Shown piece after piece: positions 36,295 to 47,600 of a stretch of DNA of 64,000 nucleotides. The DNA is from Ottelia alismoides (lineage: Eukaryota > Streptophyta > Magnoliopsida > Alismatales > Hydrocharitaceae). A program made the translations under genes and the position numbers. The notes under the pieces were generated by a model that saw nothing but the letters and a program-made list of their open reading frames with translations, was not told the origin of the DNA and ran no database searches. The stretch spans positions 1-64,000 of the forward strand of contig JAZKJV010011600.1 of the NCBI GenBank assembly GCA_037367405.1, read 5' to 3'. The stretch's first letter is position 1; the number at the start of each line of letters is the position of its first letter.

Positions 36295-36312
36295 CCAAGA
36301 ATAGCATTCACA

Positions 36313-36536
36313 AATATGTCCGAGTACATTTTCCAAACAATACCGCTATTGTCTGAAAACCTCACCATTGCAGGAAATTTCAATATTATATCACTCCTCC
36401 AATTTATAAATATATAATATCTGCTGTCACACGCGCATTGAATCATACAAGGTGATGCTGATCACCGCTTCAAACAGAGATTTGCATAGAATGCTTATTT
36501 AGGTGGCATCTAATTATAAGGCAGAAGCCATGCCAA
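36313..36536. other. 3' flank of the HDR pseudogene
   Basis: Sequence between the Copia insertion and the HDR stop codon. It is probably the old 3' untranslated region; no polyadenylation signal can be assigned with confidence. Confidence 0.4.
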
Positions 36537-37467
36537 TCACAGGTCTTCCTGATGCTTTATGTCTAAGATTTTGATCAGCAAGTCCTCCACAACCTGCACA
36601 GGCAACAAAATCGCTTCACCATCAGTCCATATCACCCAAGACATGGCTTTTTATTGGTAAACTGGTGGTTTAATCTTGAGATAAGCAACCAGATATTAAA
36701 CCGAAAAAACAGGAGTTTTTACCTTATCAGGCGTCGAAGCACCTGAAGTAATTCCTACTGTAATTGGACCAGCAGGTAACCAGTTTTCTTTCTCAACAAC
36801 TCCTCCATGCTGCAATTTTATCAGATGCAAAACTATCAGTTACTCGACATATGGAGCAAGCAGTCAAGAACTAATGACGAAAATTCTTGAAGCATCAAAT
36901 GCATGCTTACCACTAACTTGTGCAACACCTTGTTTCCAGGGCCTATTCGCAGCTCGCGATCAACCCAGTAGGAGGGGATCCCGCTGTCCTCGGAGATTGC
37001 TTACAGATGTGAAGTATTATTGGAGTTCCATCCCCCAACTACGACGATGAGATCGACCTTCTCCGCCACCAGCGTATGCATGGCATCCTTTCCTGCCATT
37101 CACATGGGCCGGCAGTTGATTTTGGTTATGATCCAAGGTCTGGCAGTAGTTCAAAGAAGTTGGAGAGAATACCTGAGTGGCATAACATATAGTATTGTTG
37201 CTAATGAAGTGATTACTGACATTTTCCACACCATATTTCTGCATCATTGTCTTCTCAACAAGTTTACCTGGATGTGTATATATGCATGGGAGTTCAGCAA
37301 TACCACAGGTGTAGTTCTTAGTAACAGAGATGATCAAATGATCTAATAAAGCCATATATACCTATCTCTTCCCTTTCCCCTTTCAGCATTGTGGTTTGGT
37401 TTGCGATTCCCAGTTTAACCATATCAACATCTGGATTGAATCCCTTTGAAACAGCGTTTTGAAATTT
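36537..37467 (-). pseudogene. HDR: HDR pseudogene, 3' half
   Basis: Five exons with GT/AG borders code for the C-terminal part of HDR: 37467-37362 ([36 protein letters not shown]), 37267-37173 (KYGVENVSNHFISNNTICYA), 37092-36911 ([18 protein letters not shown], then [20 protein letters not shown]), 36809-36723 ([29 protein letters not shown]) and 36593-36537 (VVEDLLIKILDIKHQEDL, TGA). The third exon lacks four bases just after its start (near 37,086) and has a TAA at 37003-37001 where the family has a Gln codon. No exons for the N-terminal half are found upstream, where a MITE lies. It is not functional as an HDR. Confidence 0.92.
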
Positions 37468-37586
37468 CTGTGGGAATAGAAGAACACGAGTTAACTGTGT
37501 ATAACGTTCTGACTTGGTTCCAAATAAAAGAAGAAAATAAAAGGTTGAAGAGGATCCACGCACAAGATAGTTAGACGTTCATCTAG

Positions 37587-38121
37587 AGGGAGCGGATCAT
37601 CTGCTTTTACAGCAAAGGTGCTGGGATCCCGTTCTTTATTTATTTTTGCGAAATCGATTCCAAAAAAATCTGACTGCATATATTGAATCTTTTATTAATA
37701 TTCTACATACATATGAATTTTAGTTCAAATCCAATGTTATTTGTTATTTTATCTTAACAGTCAAAAGTTCCGTCCTTTTTTCAAATGGGATTTAAAGTGC
37801 TTAAATGTGGATCAAAGAACTCAAGGAGTGGTCTGGTAGTAGAGCAGTGTGCCTCCAATTTAAAGGACCCGAGTTCGAATCCCAGTGAGAACGGTCCGGA
37901 CCCCCGAAATTACCGGGCCTACTATTAAAAAAATGTGGATTAAACATTTGACCATTAAGATGACATGGCAAATGATATCGGATTTGAGCGATATTTGATA
38001 GGTATGCAAAACATTAATCAAAGAACTTATATATGTTGTTGGATTTTTTTGAATCGATTTCGCAAAAACTGATATCACAACACCTCTGCTGTAAAATGAG
38101 TTACGACATAGGATCGCTCTC
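37587..38121. mobile_element. MITE related to those near HDR
   Basis: Inverted ends: left GAGGGAGCGGATCATCTGC, TTTTACAGCAAAGGTG and TTTTTGCGAAATCGATTC, matched by the reverse complement of 38,030-38,121 (ATTTTACAGCAGAGGTG, TTTTTGCGAAATCGATTC). The outer motif GGGAGCGGAT is shared with the MITE at 710-900. No TSD could be confirmed. It replaces the expected 5' exons of the HDR pseudogene and contains a SINE. Confidence 0.75.
37817..37929 (+). mobile_element. tRNA-derived SINE, copy B
   Basis: Box A TAGTAGAGCAG fits TRGYNNARNNG exactly, and box B GTTCGAATC fits GWTCRANNC. The tail is ATTAAAA. The head is clearly the same family as copy A (GGTCTGGTAGTAGAGCAGTG). It is flanked by a 14-bp duplication with one mismatch, AAATGTGGATCAAA at 37803-37816 and AAATGTGGATTAAA at 37930-37943. 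Nested in the MITE. It is not a functional tRNA gene: no cloverleaf acceptor pairing is seen. Confidence 0.8.
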
Positions 38122-38139
38122 TTATATTAGTTGAGTCTG

Positions 38140-38343
38140 AGTCATGATTTTTGAAACCAAACCGGATACCGAACTGGAAACCTTGCTGAAATGGTCGGAT
38201 CGGGTCGAACCATGTAATCAAACCGATTCAACCGGATGATGACGTCATCATTATTTAAAACCGGATTAAATCGGACTGGTGAAAAAAAAAGGTTGAACCG
38301 GCTAATCAAACCGAAATGAAATTATATATATATATATATATAA
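38140..38343. repeat. AACCGG-rich repeat and (TA)n
   Basis: Imperfect inverted motifs ACCAAACCGGATACC and GGTTGAACCGGCTAATC suggest another small palindromic element, without clear ends. A TATATA run (38,322-38,342) abuts the Copia LTR. Confidence 0.4.
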
Positions 38344-40246
38344 TGTTGAAAATGTAATTTGTAATTAGCCTATGAAGTATTATTGTAATGGGCTAGTATA
38401 AATGGGCCTATAATCCTCCATCATATGAAAAGATGTGGGTCTATATCTTCCACCAACATAAGAAGCTTCATGAAAATATGCACTTGGGAGAATATTCTAG
38501 AAAAGAAAGAGGTGGAGAAAATATCTAGATATTTCTCCACCTCCCACCAAAATATCTAGATATTTTTTTCTTAAAAGATAAGCATAGAAGATGATTCTAG
38601 ATCCCTCTTCCAAAATATCTCCACCCTCTTGGGGGCCTATAAATACTCCCAAAAGGTCCTCATTTCACACAACAAAAAGAAGAAGTCCTCTACTAATACA
38701 AAAAGTCTATCAAGTGTCCTCCTGCTTCCAAGTGTTGTAAGTCTCTCTTCCTTTATTATAAGCTTTGTAAGTCATCTTCTTGTAAAGTATATGATTTGTA
38801 TGCAAGTTTAAGTTTTTAATGAAAAGAAGTTTTTAAGTTCTTATTTACCTTGTGCATTGATCCATATCCTCTTCCTATAATTTACTTCTTATACACCACC
38901 AATCTTCCGCTGCTCCAACAAGTTTGATATCATAGCCATAATCATCCTTATATCCTTGTTGAAGTTTTTTTCTTGTTTCTCAACACCATGGCATCCACCT
39001 CCAATATACCTTTATTTAATTACACCCAAAGCTCCATTCCTATATTTGATGGAGAAAATTATGATTATTGGAGTTTTCAAATGAAGATCATTTTCATCTC
39101 ACAAGACTTGTGGGACCTTATCATAGAAGGTTATGAGGAAGTTAAAGATGCAGATGGAATTGCTTCACTAAGTGAAGGAAGAAGAAAGAATTCAAGAAGA
39201 ACAAGAAGAAAAATGCAAAGGCCCTTCTCTTCATCCTGCAAGGAGTAAGTAAATCTATCTTTCCTCGTATTTTTAGAGCAACTACTTCTAAAGAAGCATG
39301 GGAGATTTTAAAAAAAGAATTTCAAGGATTTGTCAAGATAATTTCTATCAAGCTTCAATCTTTATGAAGGGATTTTAATAATCGCTTAATGAAAGATGGT
39401 GAAAATATACAAGGGTTTTTTTTTCAAAAGCTTCTATTATTATAAATCAAATTCGAAGCTATGGAGATATTATTACAGGTAAGAAGTTTGTTGAAAAGAT
39501 ATTGAGGAGATTGCCTCTAAATTTGATCATGTTGTTGCTGCTATTGAAGAATCTAAAGATTTATCTTCTCTGTATATATGAATTAATGGGTTCACTTGAA
39601 GCACATTAGTAAAGAATTAGCAGGTTCACTACTCAACCCTTGGAGCAAGAATTTCAAATAAAAATAAACATCTCCAAAGGTAAGAATTAAAATCATGACA
39701 AGCAGAGCAGAGGAAAATATATAAGGAGACAAGAGTATAATAAAAGACATGGATCCTACAAAGGTCAAGATAATTGAAGAGCAAAAAGAGGATATAATCA
39801 AAGAGCTATAGGTACAAGAAAATCTTTTTCTTATTGCATTATTTGCAAGAAAGATAATCATGAATCCAAAGAATATATTATTCCGCTGCAAAGGTGCAAA
39901 ATTGCAAATTATTCTCAAAGGGATTGTTGGTTCCAAAAGAATGAGTGTAATTATATTGCAAAAGATGATGATTCCAATTCATTACTTTATTCTTGCATAA
40001 ATACTAAAGAAGTTTATAAAGATATTTGGTATTTCATATGTTAAATTGCAAGACAGAAGCAAGTCCTATGCCTGCCAATACAAAACTCTCTGCAAATGAT
40101 GGAGCTCAAGAAGCCGATGGCTCTTTTTATAGGAGTCTTGTAGGCTCATTATTATATTTAACTAATACAAAACTAGATATAGTATATGCAGTTAGTGTAG
40201 GTATCAAGATTTATGAGCAAGCACAACAAGCTTCACTATGCAGCCG
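38344..40246 (+). mobile_element. Truncated Ty1/Copia element
   Basis: The 5' LTR is 38344-38920 (577 bp, TGTTG...CAACA) with a CTATAAATA TATA box at 38,637. It is followed by a decayed tRNA-iMet-type primer site (TTGATATCATAGCC, from about 38,923). A gag start MASTSNIPLFNYTQSSIPIF at 38988 (DGENYDYWSFQMKI) is followed by stops. A zinc-knuckle remnant CIICKKDNHESKE lies near 39,840. The RNase H-side sequence FYRSLVGSLLYLTNTKLDI (about 40,115-40,190) follows directly, so most of pol is deleted. The element is cut at 40,246 by the LTR of the gag-only element. Confidence 0.88.
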
Positions 40247-43200
40247 TGATGAATCCACGATTCATCGCCTTTATTCTTTTATTTTAGCTTCAATTTCTTA
40301 GTCAAACACCTGTAAATACCCATTAATTTCATAATCTTACCATTTTGCATGCATTTGTTAAAATTGCATTTTTAACACTTTTTGTACATAAATAAAAGAA
40401 TAAAGAAGAAAAGAAAAAGAAAAGAAAAATAAAGGATGTAGTTATGCAATAAATACAGACTGACCCAAACCCCGAGAGAAGGTCAAGACTTGACCTGATC
40501 GACCAGGAATAAAGTAGGGGGAGATAGGGTCGTTTGTCAGAAAAATCAAAAATATCTTGTAAATACTTTTCATGTATATTTGTACAAAACTTACATTATT
40601 TTATTTGTACATAATTTGACCTCAAACTAATTATTTTTGTAAATAAAAGTTGTGAATAAAATTGTGTTGTAAATAATAAAAATATTTGTAAAATAAAATA
40701 CTGTATATATTGCAAATAATTACACCTAGAAAAAGCCACAAAGTGATAATTGAAACATCAATTCCGGCTCCACACAAGCTCAAATCGAACCAAACTCACT
40801 TCCATAAAACTATAAATTAAATTATCTTTCAAATGGTTGTGGTTTTGTATTTTTTGGAGTTACGGTTAAAAAGTCGGTTTTCTGGGGTGTATTGTGCAGT
40901 TTACCCATTTATTTGTGTATATAATTATTAATATTTATTTTTACTTAATGTATATATTATAAATATTGTTTTCAATAAAACTAAAAAAAAAAAAAATAAA
41001 AATTAAAAAAAAATCCTTTATAAAAATTATTTCCTTATTTGCACATATGTATATTGTATTATATGTGTATAATATATGTATACAATTAATTTCCCTAAAT
41101 AAAAATGACCAAAAAAATTAATTGTCTCACATTAATTAATTTAATTTATTTAATTACGAAAATCATATGTAATTACTTAATTTATTTGATTTATTTGAAT
41201 TTATTTGGTTTAATAACTTGCCTTGTATATATGATTTTATTCCACACCATATATGGCCACCATTAAGGTGGCTAATTGATTTTGAATTAATTTATTAATT
41301 TATTTAATTTATTTATTATGAAATTCGTTTTTAATTAATTAATTATTTTATTTATTTAATTATTTTATTAATCCATCCAATAAACACATTCCTTTTTTGT
41401 AAATATTTTCCTTTTTTGATTTTTTGCCTCTTTTTAATGGGCTCCTCCTCCCTCATTCACATTTGATCGATCTTTGGCGGAGAGGAGCCCATTTTCCGAG
41501 AGGTTTCTTGTTGAAGAGGGTCCTAGCCTCCGATCTAGTCGTTTACAGCGGCTTGAGCTTCGTCGAGTCAATCATGGCTCCCTTCTTCCCAGTGAACTCC
41601 AGAGGCATCGCGAGAGTGACAGCAAGCGATCGCCCTTGTTGCAGTGAGGTGAGGAGGTGTGTCCGATCCCCGAGGTAAGATCCACTTTTACTTGTCTTTT
41701 TCTCTAGGTAATCATAGATTTAGATCTTAGCGTAAGAGTAGGTGTAGTTTTTAGATTAAAAATCACAAAAATTTCATCACATGATTCTCGTCCGACTACG
41801 AATTTTTCACCTCACATCTTGATCCCTCCATATTCACGTTCTACCTTACGCAACCTTTCACCTCCGGTCACGCACGGTGACCGGAGACACGGATCTATCC
41901 AACATCTCGCAAGATCCAAAGCCATTCACACATCTAATTATTGTGCATAAATAAAGAAAAAAAAACATAAGATTGTTTTCCTGTTCATCTCACCTTCATT
42001 TTTGCAGGATACAAAAAAAAAATAAATAAAATTTTTGTTATCTCTAACATTTGTTTTGCAGGTAAAAAAAAAATAAAAAATTTTGTTTTGTCTCTAACAT
42101 CTTGTTTTGCAGGAAAATCAAAATAAAAATAAAAAAATTTTCATTATCAGTCTTCTGTTTACCAAAGCAAAAATAGAAAAAAAAAATAAAAAAAAAACAA
42201 AAAAAAAAATCACAGATCACGCCAGCGGGAGCCCTCCAGGCGTAACCTCCAACGCCGCCTCCGCAAGGCGGCACCACCACCGGCGCTGCGCGACCCGCCA
42301 TCAACCAGCCCTCCCCTTCGTGGGCTTGTCCTCCTTGCGCGGCGCGGCGCAGTCCGCACCTCCCCAGCGATCCACGCGGCGGCGCCGTCCGCCCGCCAGA
42401 CCCGACCTGCCAGCACCTGTGCTCCACCCGCGCGCGGGCCGCTCGTCGCCGACAACCACCTCTACGCCGCGCCACCTCCCGTCCGAGCTCGCGCCTGGCG
42501 CGCGACCTCCATTCTGCAGCCCGGCCGTCCACGCGCTCCTCCAGCCTCGCGGCAGCGCCGCCCCCCGCCAACACCAACCAGCGGGTGGCGCCGCCCCCTC
42601 CTTCCTCCGCCGATCGACGACCCCTCACGCGGCCGCGCGTGAGCAGCCCCGCGCTCCGCCCGACGGCGCTGCCGTGCGCTGCCTTCATCCCAGCGTGCCG
42701 GCCGCCTGCCACTTCCAGCGCGAGCCGCCCACCTCCTCCATCCTCCGTGTGGGCCGCTCACCGCACGTCCGCCATCTCCGTGCCAGAGCCCCGAACCCGC
42801 TCCTCCGTCGCGGGATGCGTGACCCGACGCCGCAGACCCTCCGCCGAGATCCGCCCCCTCCAAGGTCGCTGTCGTCCCGTGCGTGAAGGAAGAGGGGCGG
42901 CGAGCCCTTTTCCCCCTTTGCCTCTTGTGGAAACGAAGATGAAACCCTAGGGAGAGGGTAAATAAAAAAAGGGAAAATTGCATATCTGTTCAGGAAGGTT
43001 CTGAAATTTTCCGAAGCACCCCCGAACTTTAGAAAGACGCATGGGCAATGGGTAACTTGCATGCTTTCCCCTACGCTTTATCTCTGTTATCTATTTCATG
43101 CAAGAACTTTTAATAATTGCAATTTAGACTCTGCATTTCCAGAACTCCACTTCCTTGCTTTATTTGAATGGAATAAATGCTTTTATGAATCGGAAAATTT

Positions 43201-43792
43201 TACGAAAATTCATGTATGCTCCTGCTATGTGCATTAACATTATATAAAATTTTCATAGCATTTTGAATTTATTTGGTATATTTAAAAATAAAAAAACAGT
43301 GATATTTTGTCTGCCCAGAATTGCGAAATTCATATAAATTCGAAATATTGCTTAAAAATTCCAAAAAAATTTCTGTAGGAACTTTTGAGTGTCATTTAAT
43401 TTCTATCCAAGTTTTGTGCAATTTTCATATATAAAACTCCAAAAAAAAAAATAGAAAATACCAAAAATAGTGTTGTGTGTGTTTTGTGCATTTTGTGCTT
43501 ATTCATCTATTCGAAAAATACAAAAAAAAAATATATAATTCAAAAACCACTAAAAATTAGCATTTCTGAAAATTGACTACTTAGTTTTTAAATCGTGCTC
43601 CTTGTGTTCGACCCTGGTCGCTATACCAGGTAAAAAGAATAGCGAAGACCGCTTACACATTGTTTCATTGATTTATATCTTATCTGAAGTGGTTTACAAA
43701 TTTTTCTCGTTGACCGAATCCTGCGGTTGAGAACAACGACAACATTGTGACATTATTTATCCTCTCTCGACCGTGTGGTTTTCGCGTCGTCA
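40247..43792 (+). repeat. 5' LTR of the gag-only element (3.55 kb)
   Basis: Begins TGATGAATC-CAC-GATTCATCG and ends GTCGTCA three bases before the primer site. The layout resembles the 12,751-17,044 LTR (AT-rich left part, later GC-rich part). A GC-rich island at 42,215-42,960 stands in A-rich surroundings; long ORFs in it on both strands reflect base composition. Upstream are three similar units ending in TTTTGCAGG (41,990-42,113). Confidence 0.85.
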
Positions 43793-43795
43793 GAA

Positions 43796-43813
43796 TGGCG
43801 CCGTTGCCGGGGA
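43796..43813 (+). promoter_or_regulatory. Primer binding site (tRNA-Asp)
   Basis: TGGCGCCGTTGCCGGGGA, complementary to the 3' end of plant tRNA-Asp, three bases after the LTR. Confidence 0.93.
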
Positions 43814-44691
43814 GCACGGCTTTGTAGTCATTTTTCTATCTTATCTCTCTATATTATAATTGTTTTCTGACCTTTTTCTCTCTAATTTTTTGTGCGAGGT
43901 ACTGCGTGGACAACTTGGAGTTTACTTTTTGAGGACCCGCACGGGAAGAAGAAGCAGGGAGAAGAAGAAGAATTTTACTTTTGAGAGAGAACAATTTTTT
44001 GTAATAATTTAGGATTTTGAACTGTGGACTTGGACATTTTTCGGGGTCTGTTTCGCCAAGTGCCGGTGCACTTGGGGGACCTCACCGCTGTTTTCCGTGT
44101 TTTTGATTTCACGCCATAACTTGCTATTTGATTCTCGCGGTTTTAGCCCCTAGACATAGGAATTTTTGTTGATTGTGACGTAAATATCTAAGGCCCAACA
44201 CCTAATAGAATATCTGTTCCTATAGAACGTAATTGGACCTTACTAAAATTCACTGAAAAAGTTAGTCTAATTGGATTTGAGACCACGTGCCGTGAGGAGT
44301 CACATACAGCGCTGGCAGGACCCGTTGTGGCGGGCACCGAGTGACTCCCAAGATCGGACTCCGGACTCGATTCGGTTAGCTAACTATTGTTCTTCACGAT
44401 CAATAGAAGTTGCTTGTCTAAGGCCGATTTCTTCGTGCATCATATAGTTAGTTTATATTCTGTCTTTAATTTTATGCGCGGATCATATTGCATGTAGAGT
44501 GCTGGAGTAAGGTACGCATTTTCTATCTCTGCATGCATCATTGTGTTTGACCGTGCATTGGCTTTCTCGATCCCTCCCCCTGTTTTTGGACTCAAATTAA
44601 TCAAAGAGGAAATCGAAAAGCTCGTTAGGCGTTTATTCTTGAAAATATCAAAAAAAAAATACAAAATCAAAAATTAAAAAAATTGGGACTG

Positions 44692-47600
44692 TGATGAATC
44701 TGTGATTCATCACATCAAAAGTCAAAAATAGAGCCTTGTTCCCGAGAAAATAGAGGCATATTTCCTTTTATCCTGCATAAATAACACTCATGCATACATC
44801 CATAATTCATGCATTTTAGTAGCTCATCTGCATTTAAATAAGAAGCCAAAAATCCCCTGTACAATATCCCTTCATCAAATAAACTCTTCTTTATAATATA
44901 TGTATATACTCCTTAATAATATAGGGAAGAAAGCCACAAATCACCCTTGTAAAATAGCCTAAATACCCTGAGCACCCTTGTACATTAAAACACACATAAA
45001 GCCCGCATACAGACTCCTACTTAGGTCTACTCACTATTAGAATACTACATATCAAAAGACCTTCAAAATAAAACTAATTTCATTGAAATTGGAGCTTGTA
45101 TGAGGAACTTGGGTTTTTGGGGTCATTTTGTATACTACCTATGTATATTTATGTATCTTTGTATTTATGTACCATGTTTGACCTCATCTCCGTCTTTGGT
45201 CAACATGAAACTTATAGATCTCATCAAGATCTACAACTTTCATGTTTTGAGTTTTTCCAAATTCGGCCTCCTCCTCTTTCTACACGTGTTTTCCCCTTCA
45301 ACCATTCACAGCAGGCCACGTGGCGCCCTCTGATTGCGCCACGCGGCCCGCTGACCTTTGTCTGGTCCGCCTGCGATTCCCACCGTTGGATCGCGCTTCA
45401 GATCCAACGGCCCAGACCCGACCACGTGCGCGCACTCCCTCAGCCATCAGATCCACCAGCTCCTCATCTCCACCGTCCCTTAGCGCCGCGCTCTCAGCGA
45501 GCCACGTGGCGGCATCTACGCCGCTCGATCACGCCTCCGATCCTCTCATCACAGTGCGCCACGCGTCACCTCTTGAACCTTTAGATCGCATCACCTTGAC
45601 CGGATCCTAGCCGCTCGCCCGCGCCTCGCCCCCATTACGCCACGTGTCTTCCCCCGATTCCATCCATCGCATCACCAGATCTAATCACGCCCGCTCACTT
45701 TGCGCTTCGATCTGGCCGTCGGATCACAAGATCCAACGGCCAGGACTTCGTCCCCTACCTCGGGCACCCCCTCTCTCCCACGATCTCCGCCTTGCGGGAG
45801 AGGCTGCCCCTTCCTATTCTTGGCCGCACTCCAGCCAACCTCGCCGGCCACTGACCACCCCACGATCATCCCCACTCATCCCTCTCCCTCGCCAGCTCCC
45901 TCGCACACCACCATCTCCGCCACACTCGCCCCACGACAGCCATGAACTTCGCCACTCACCCAGCTCTGCCGTCACCTTCCTCCTATAAATACTCGCCCTC
46001 CGGCCACCTTCATCGCCATCCGCCACTCCAGAGAGGAACCTAGAGCTCGGAGCTCTCGATTGGTGACAGGAATTGAGGGATTCCTTGAGCGAAGACGGCC
46101 CTTCTTCTCCGGCGAGATCCACGGTGCACCGCCGTGTCGCAGCCGCCCTCCGAGTAGCTGCACGAGCTCGAGGCTTTACCGACCTCTGGAGCGACGACCT
46201 GGAGCTCAAGACTGAGCCCCAAACCCCAGGTAACCTCCTCCATTTCTTCTCCGATCATCTTCTTCGTTTTCCTTAATCTTCTCCGCATTTATTCGCCGTC
46301 CACGGACATCTCCTCGCCTCCTCGACACTACGACGAGCTCCGCTACGGAGCTCTCATCCTCGCTGACCCCTCCGCATTGCCGTTCACTCCACAACAACCA
46401 CCATCGACCTGCAAGCTCCGCCACCTGGCCGGAGCTCTGTCACCCGACCACCCCCTTCTCCGCAGGCCTCACAGTTCACTTCACCTTCTCCACAATCACA
46501 CGCACAAGCTTCGGCTATTCTTCTAACCTCTGCAGGTACCCGATCCATCATTGGCCGGAGCCTCGTCGGAGCTCTCCTCGAGCTTCATCGATCAGGAGCT
46601 CCAGCCCTCCTCCAGCCATCCAGAGACCACCGGAGGCTTCGCCGTCCTCTTCCGAGTCTTCCGAGCTAGGTGGGAGCTGACGAAGCTCACCACCGGAGCC
46701 TGGCAGTCGAGGCGGAGCTCAGCAGCCCTCACCGGAGCGCAGCAATCTCCTCCGCAGGCGGCGGAGGCCCGTTGAAGGAGAAGGAGCAGCAGCCGTTCGA
46801 TCCTCAGATCGAACAGCCCTCGTCCCGCCACGCGTACCATTACCGCCATCGTCCTCGACCGTCGATCTCACCGCGGATCAGACGCTTCATCCGCTGCCAC
46901 GCGTCTTCACCAACCACCCTTGGATCAATCTTGATCCAAGGGCCTTCAGGCCGCCACGTAGCCCTATCCGAGCCTCGGCATCCAAGCCTAGGCTCGGGTA
47001 CTCCGAAGCAAACCCGAGCCTCCGAAGCCCTCCGAACCTAGGCCGCCCCACGTGAGGAGCACGTGCGGCCTGGGTTAATTGCACCAACACCCCTAGAGGT
47101 TTCAAGAATTGCAGAAAGGTCCCTGTGAAGCAGACATCACGTGAGGCGCACGTGATTCGTGGAGAAATTGCATAGAAGTCCTGCATAGTATAGGTAATTG
47201 CATTTTAGTCCCTGCCAGCACGTTTATTTATTGAAATTTTATTTTCCAGTATTGCATTTATACCCTTGTGTTTGCACGTGTCCATAGCATGCATTTTTCA
47301 TCATTTTGACATTCTAAAAATTGCAAGTTGTTGAGAATCTTGTCCTCTATCTTTCTGTACACGTGTTTGATTGTTGTTGGCTTCATTGAATTTTCAATAA
47401 ATTAATTGGTTCATTTGTGACATATTTTGCCCAGTGATGCCTCTTGATTTTTAATTAAATATCAGTGCCTTCAAAAATCACCAAAAATTCACAGTAGCTT
47501 AAGGACATTATTTTTGACACTCCATAAAAATTTCATGTCATTTGCACGCATAACGAGGCCTGAATAAATAGTTGAGTGATTTCCTTTAAATAATTTTAAT

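Larger units (their letters stand above)
29692..36312 (-). mobile_element. Complete but dead Ty1/Copia retrotransposon
   Basis: Minus-strand element with TSD AATAT at 29687-29691 and 36313-36317. LTRs begin TGTGAATGC and end TTTCTATCA. The primer site next to the 5' LTR (34318-34303) reads TGATATCAGAGCCACT, close to the tRNA-iMet type TGGTATCAGAGCC. A polypurine tract GAGGGGGAGAA lies at the 3' LTR border. The order gag, protease, integrase, RT, RNase H is the Copia order. The 5' LTR is interrupted by a hAT-type element. Confidence 0.92.
34321..36312 (-). repeat. Copia 5' LTR, interrupted
   Basis: The LTR consists of 34,321-34,557 plus 36,303-36,312, split by the hAT-type element and its duplicated 8 bp. 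The rejoined length is about 247 bp, shorter than the 3' LTR because of internal deletions. Confidence 0.88.

Noticed and set aside
37830..37885. Functional tRNA gene
   Set aside because: Box A and B are present but there is no acceptor stem pairing, and an A-rich tail and TSD show a SINE.
42107..42886. 259-codon ORF and overlapping minus-strand ORFs in the outer LTR
   Set aside because: Composition-driven: a Pro/Arg/Ala-rich GC island with open frames on both strands.
45096..47186. Many ORFs in both LTRs of the complete element (for example 45096-45584 and 58258-58746)
   Set aside because: They occur twice because they lie in the two LTRs. They overlap on both strands, show only GC-rich low-complexity composition, and match no family.
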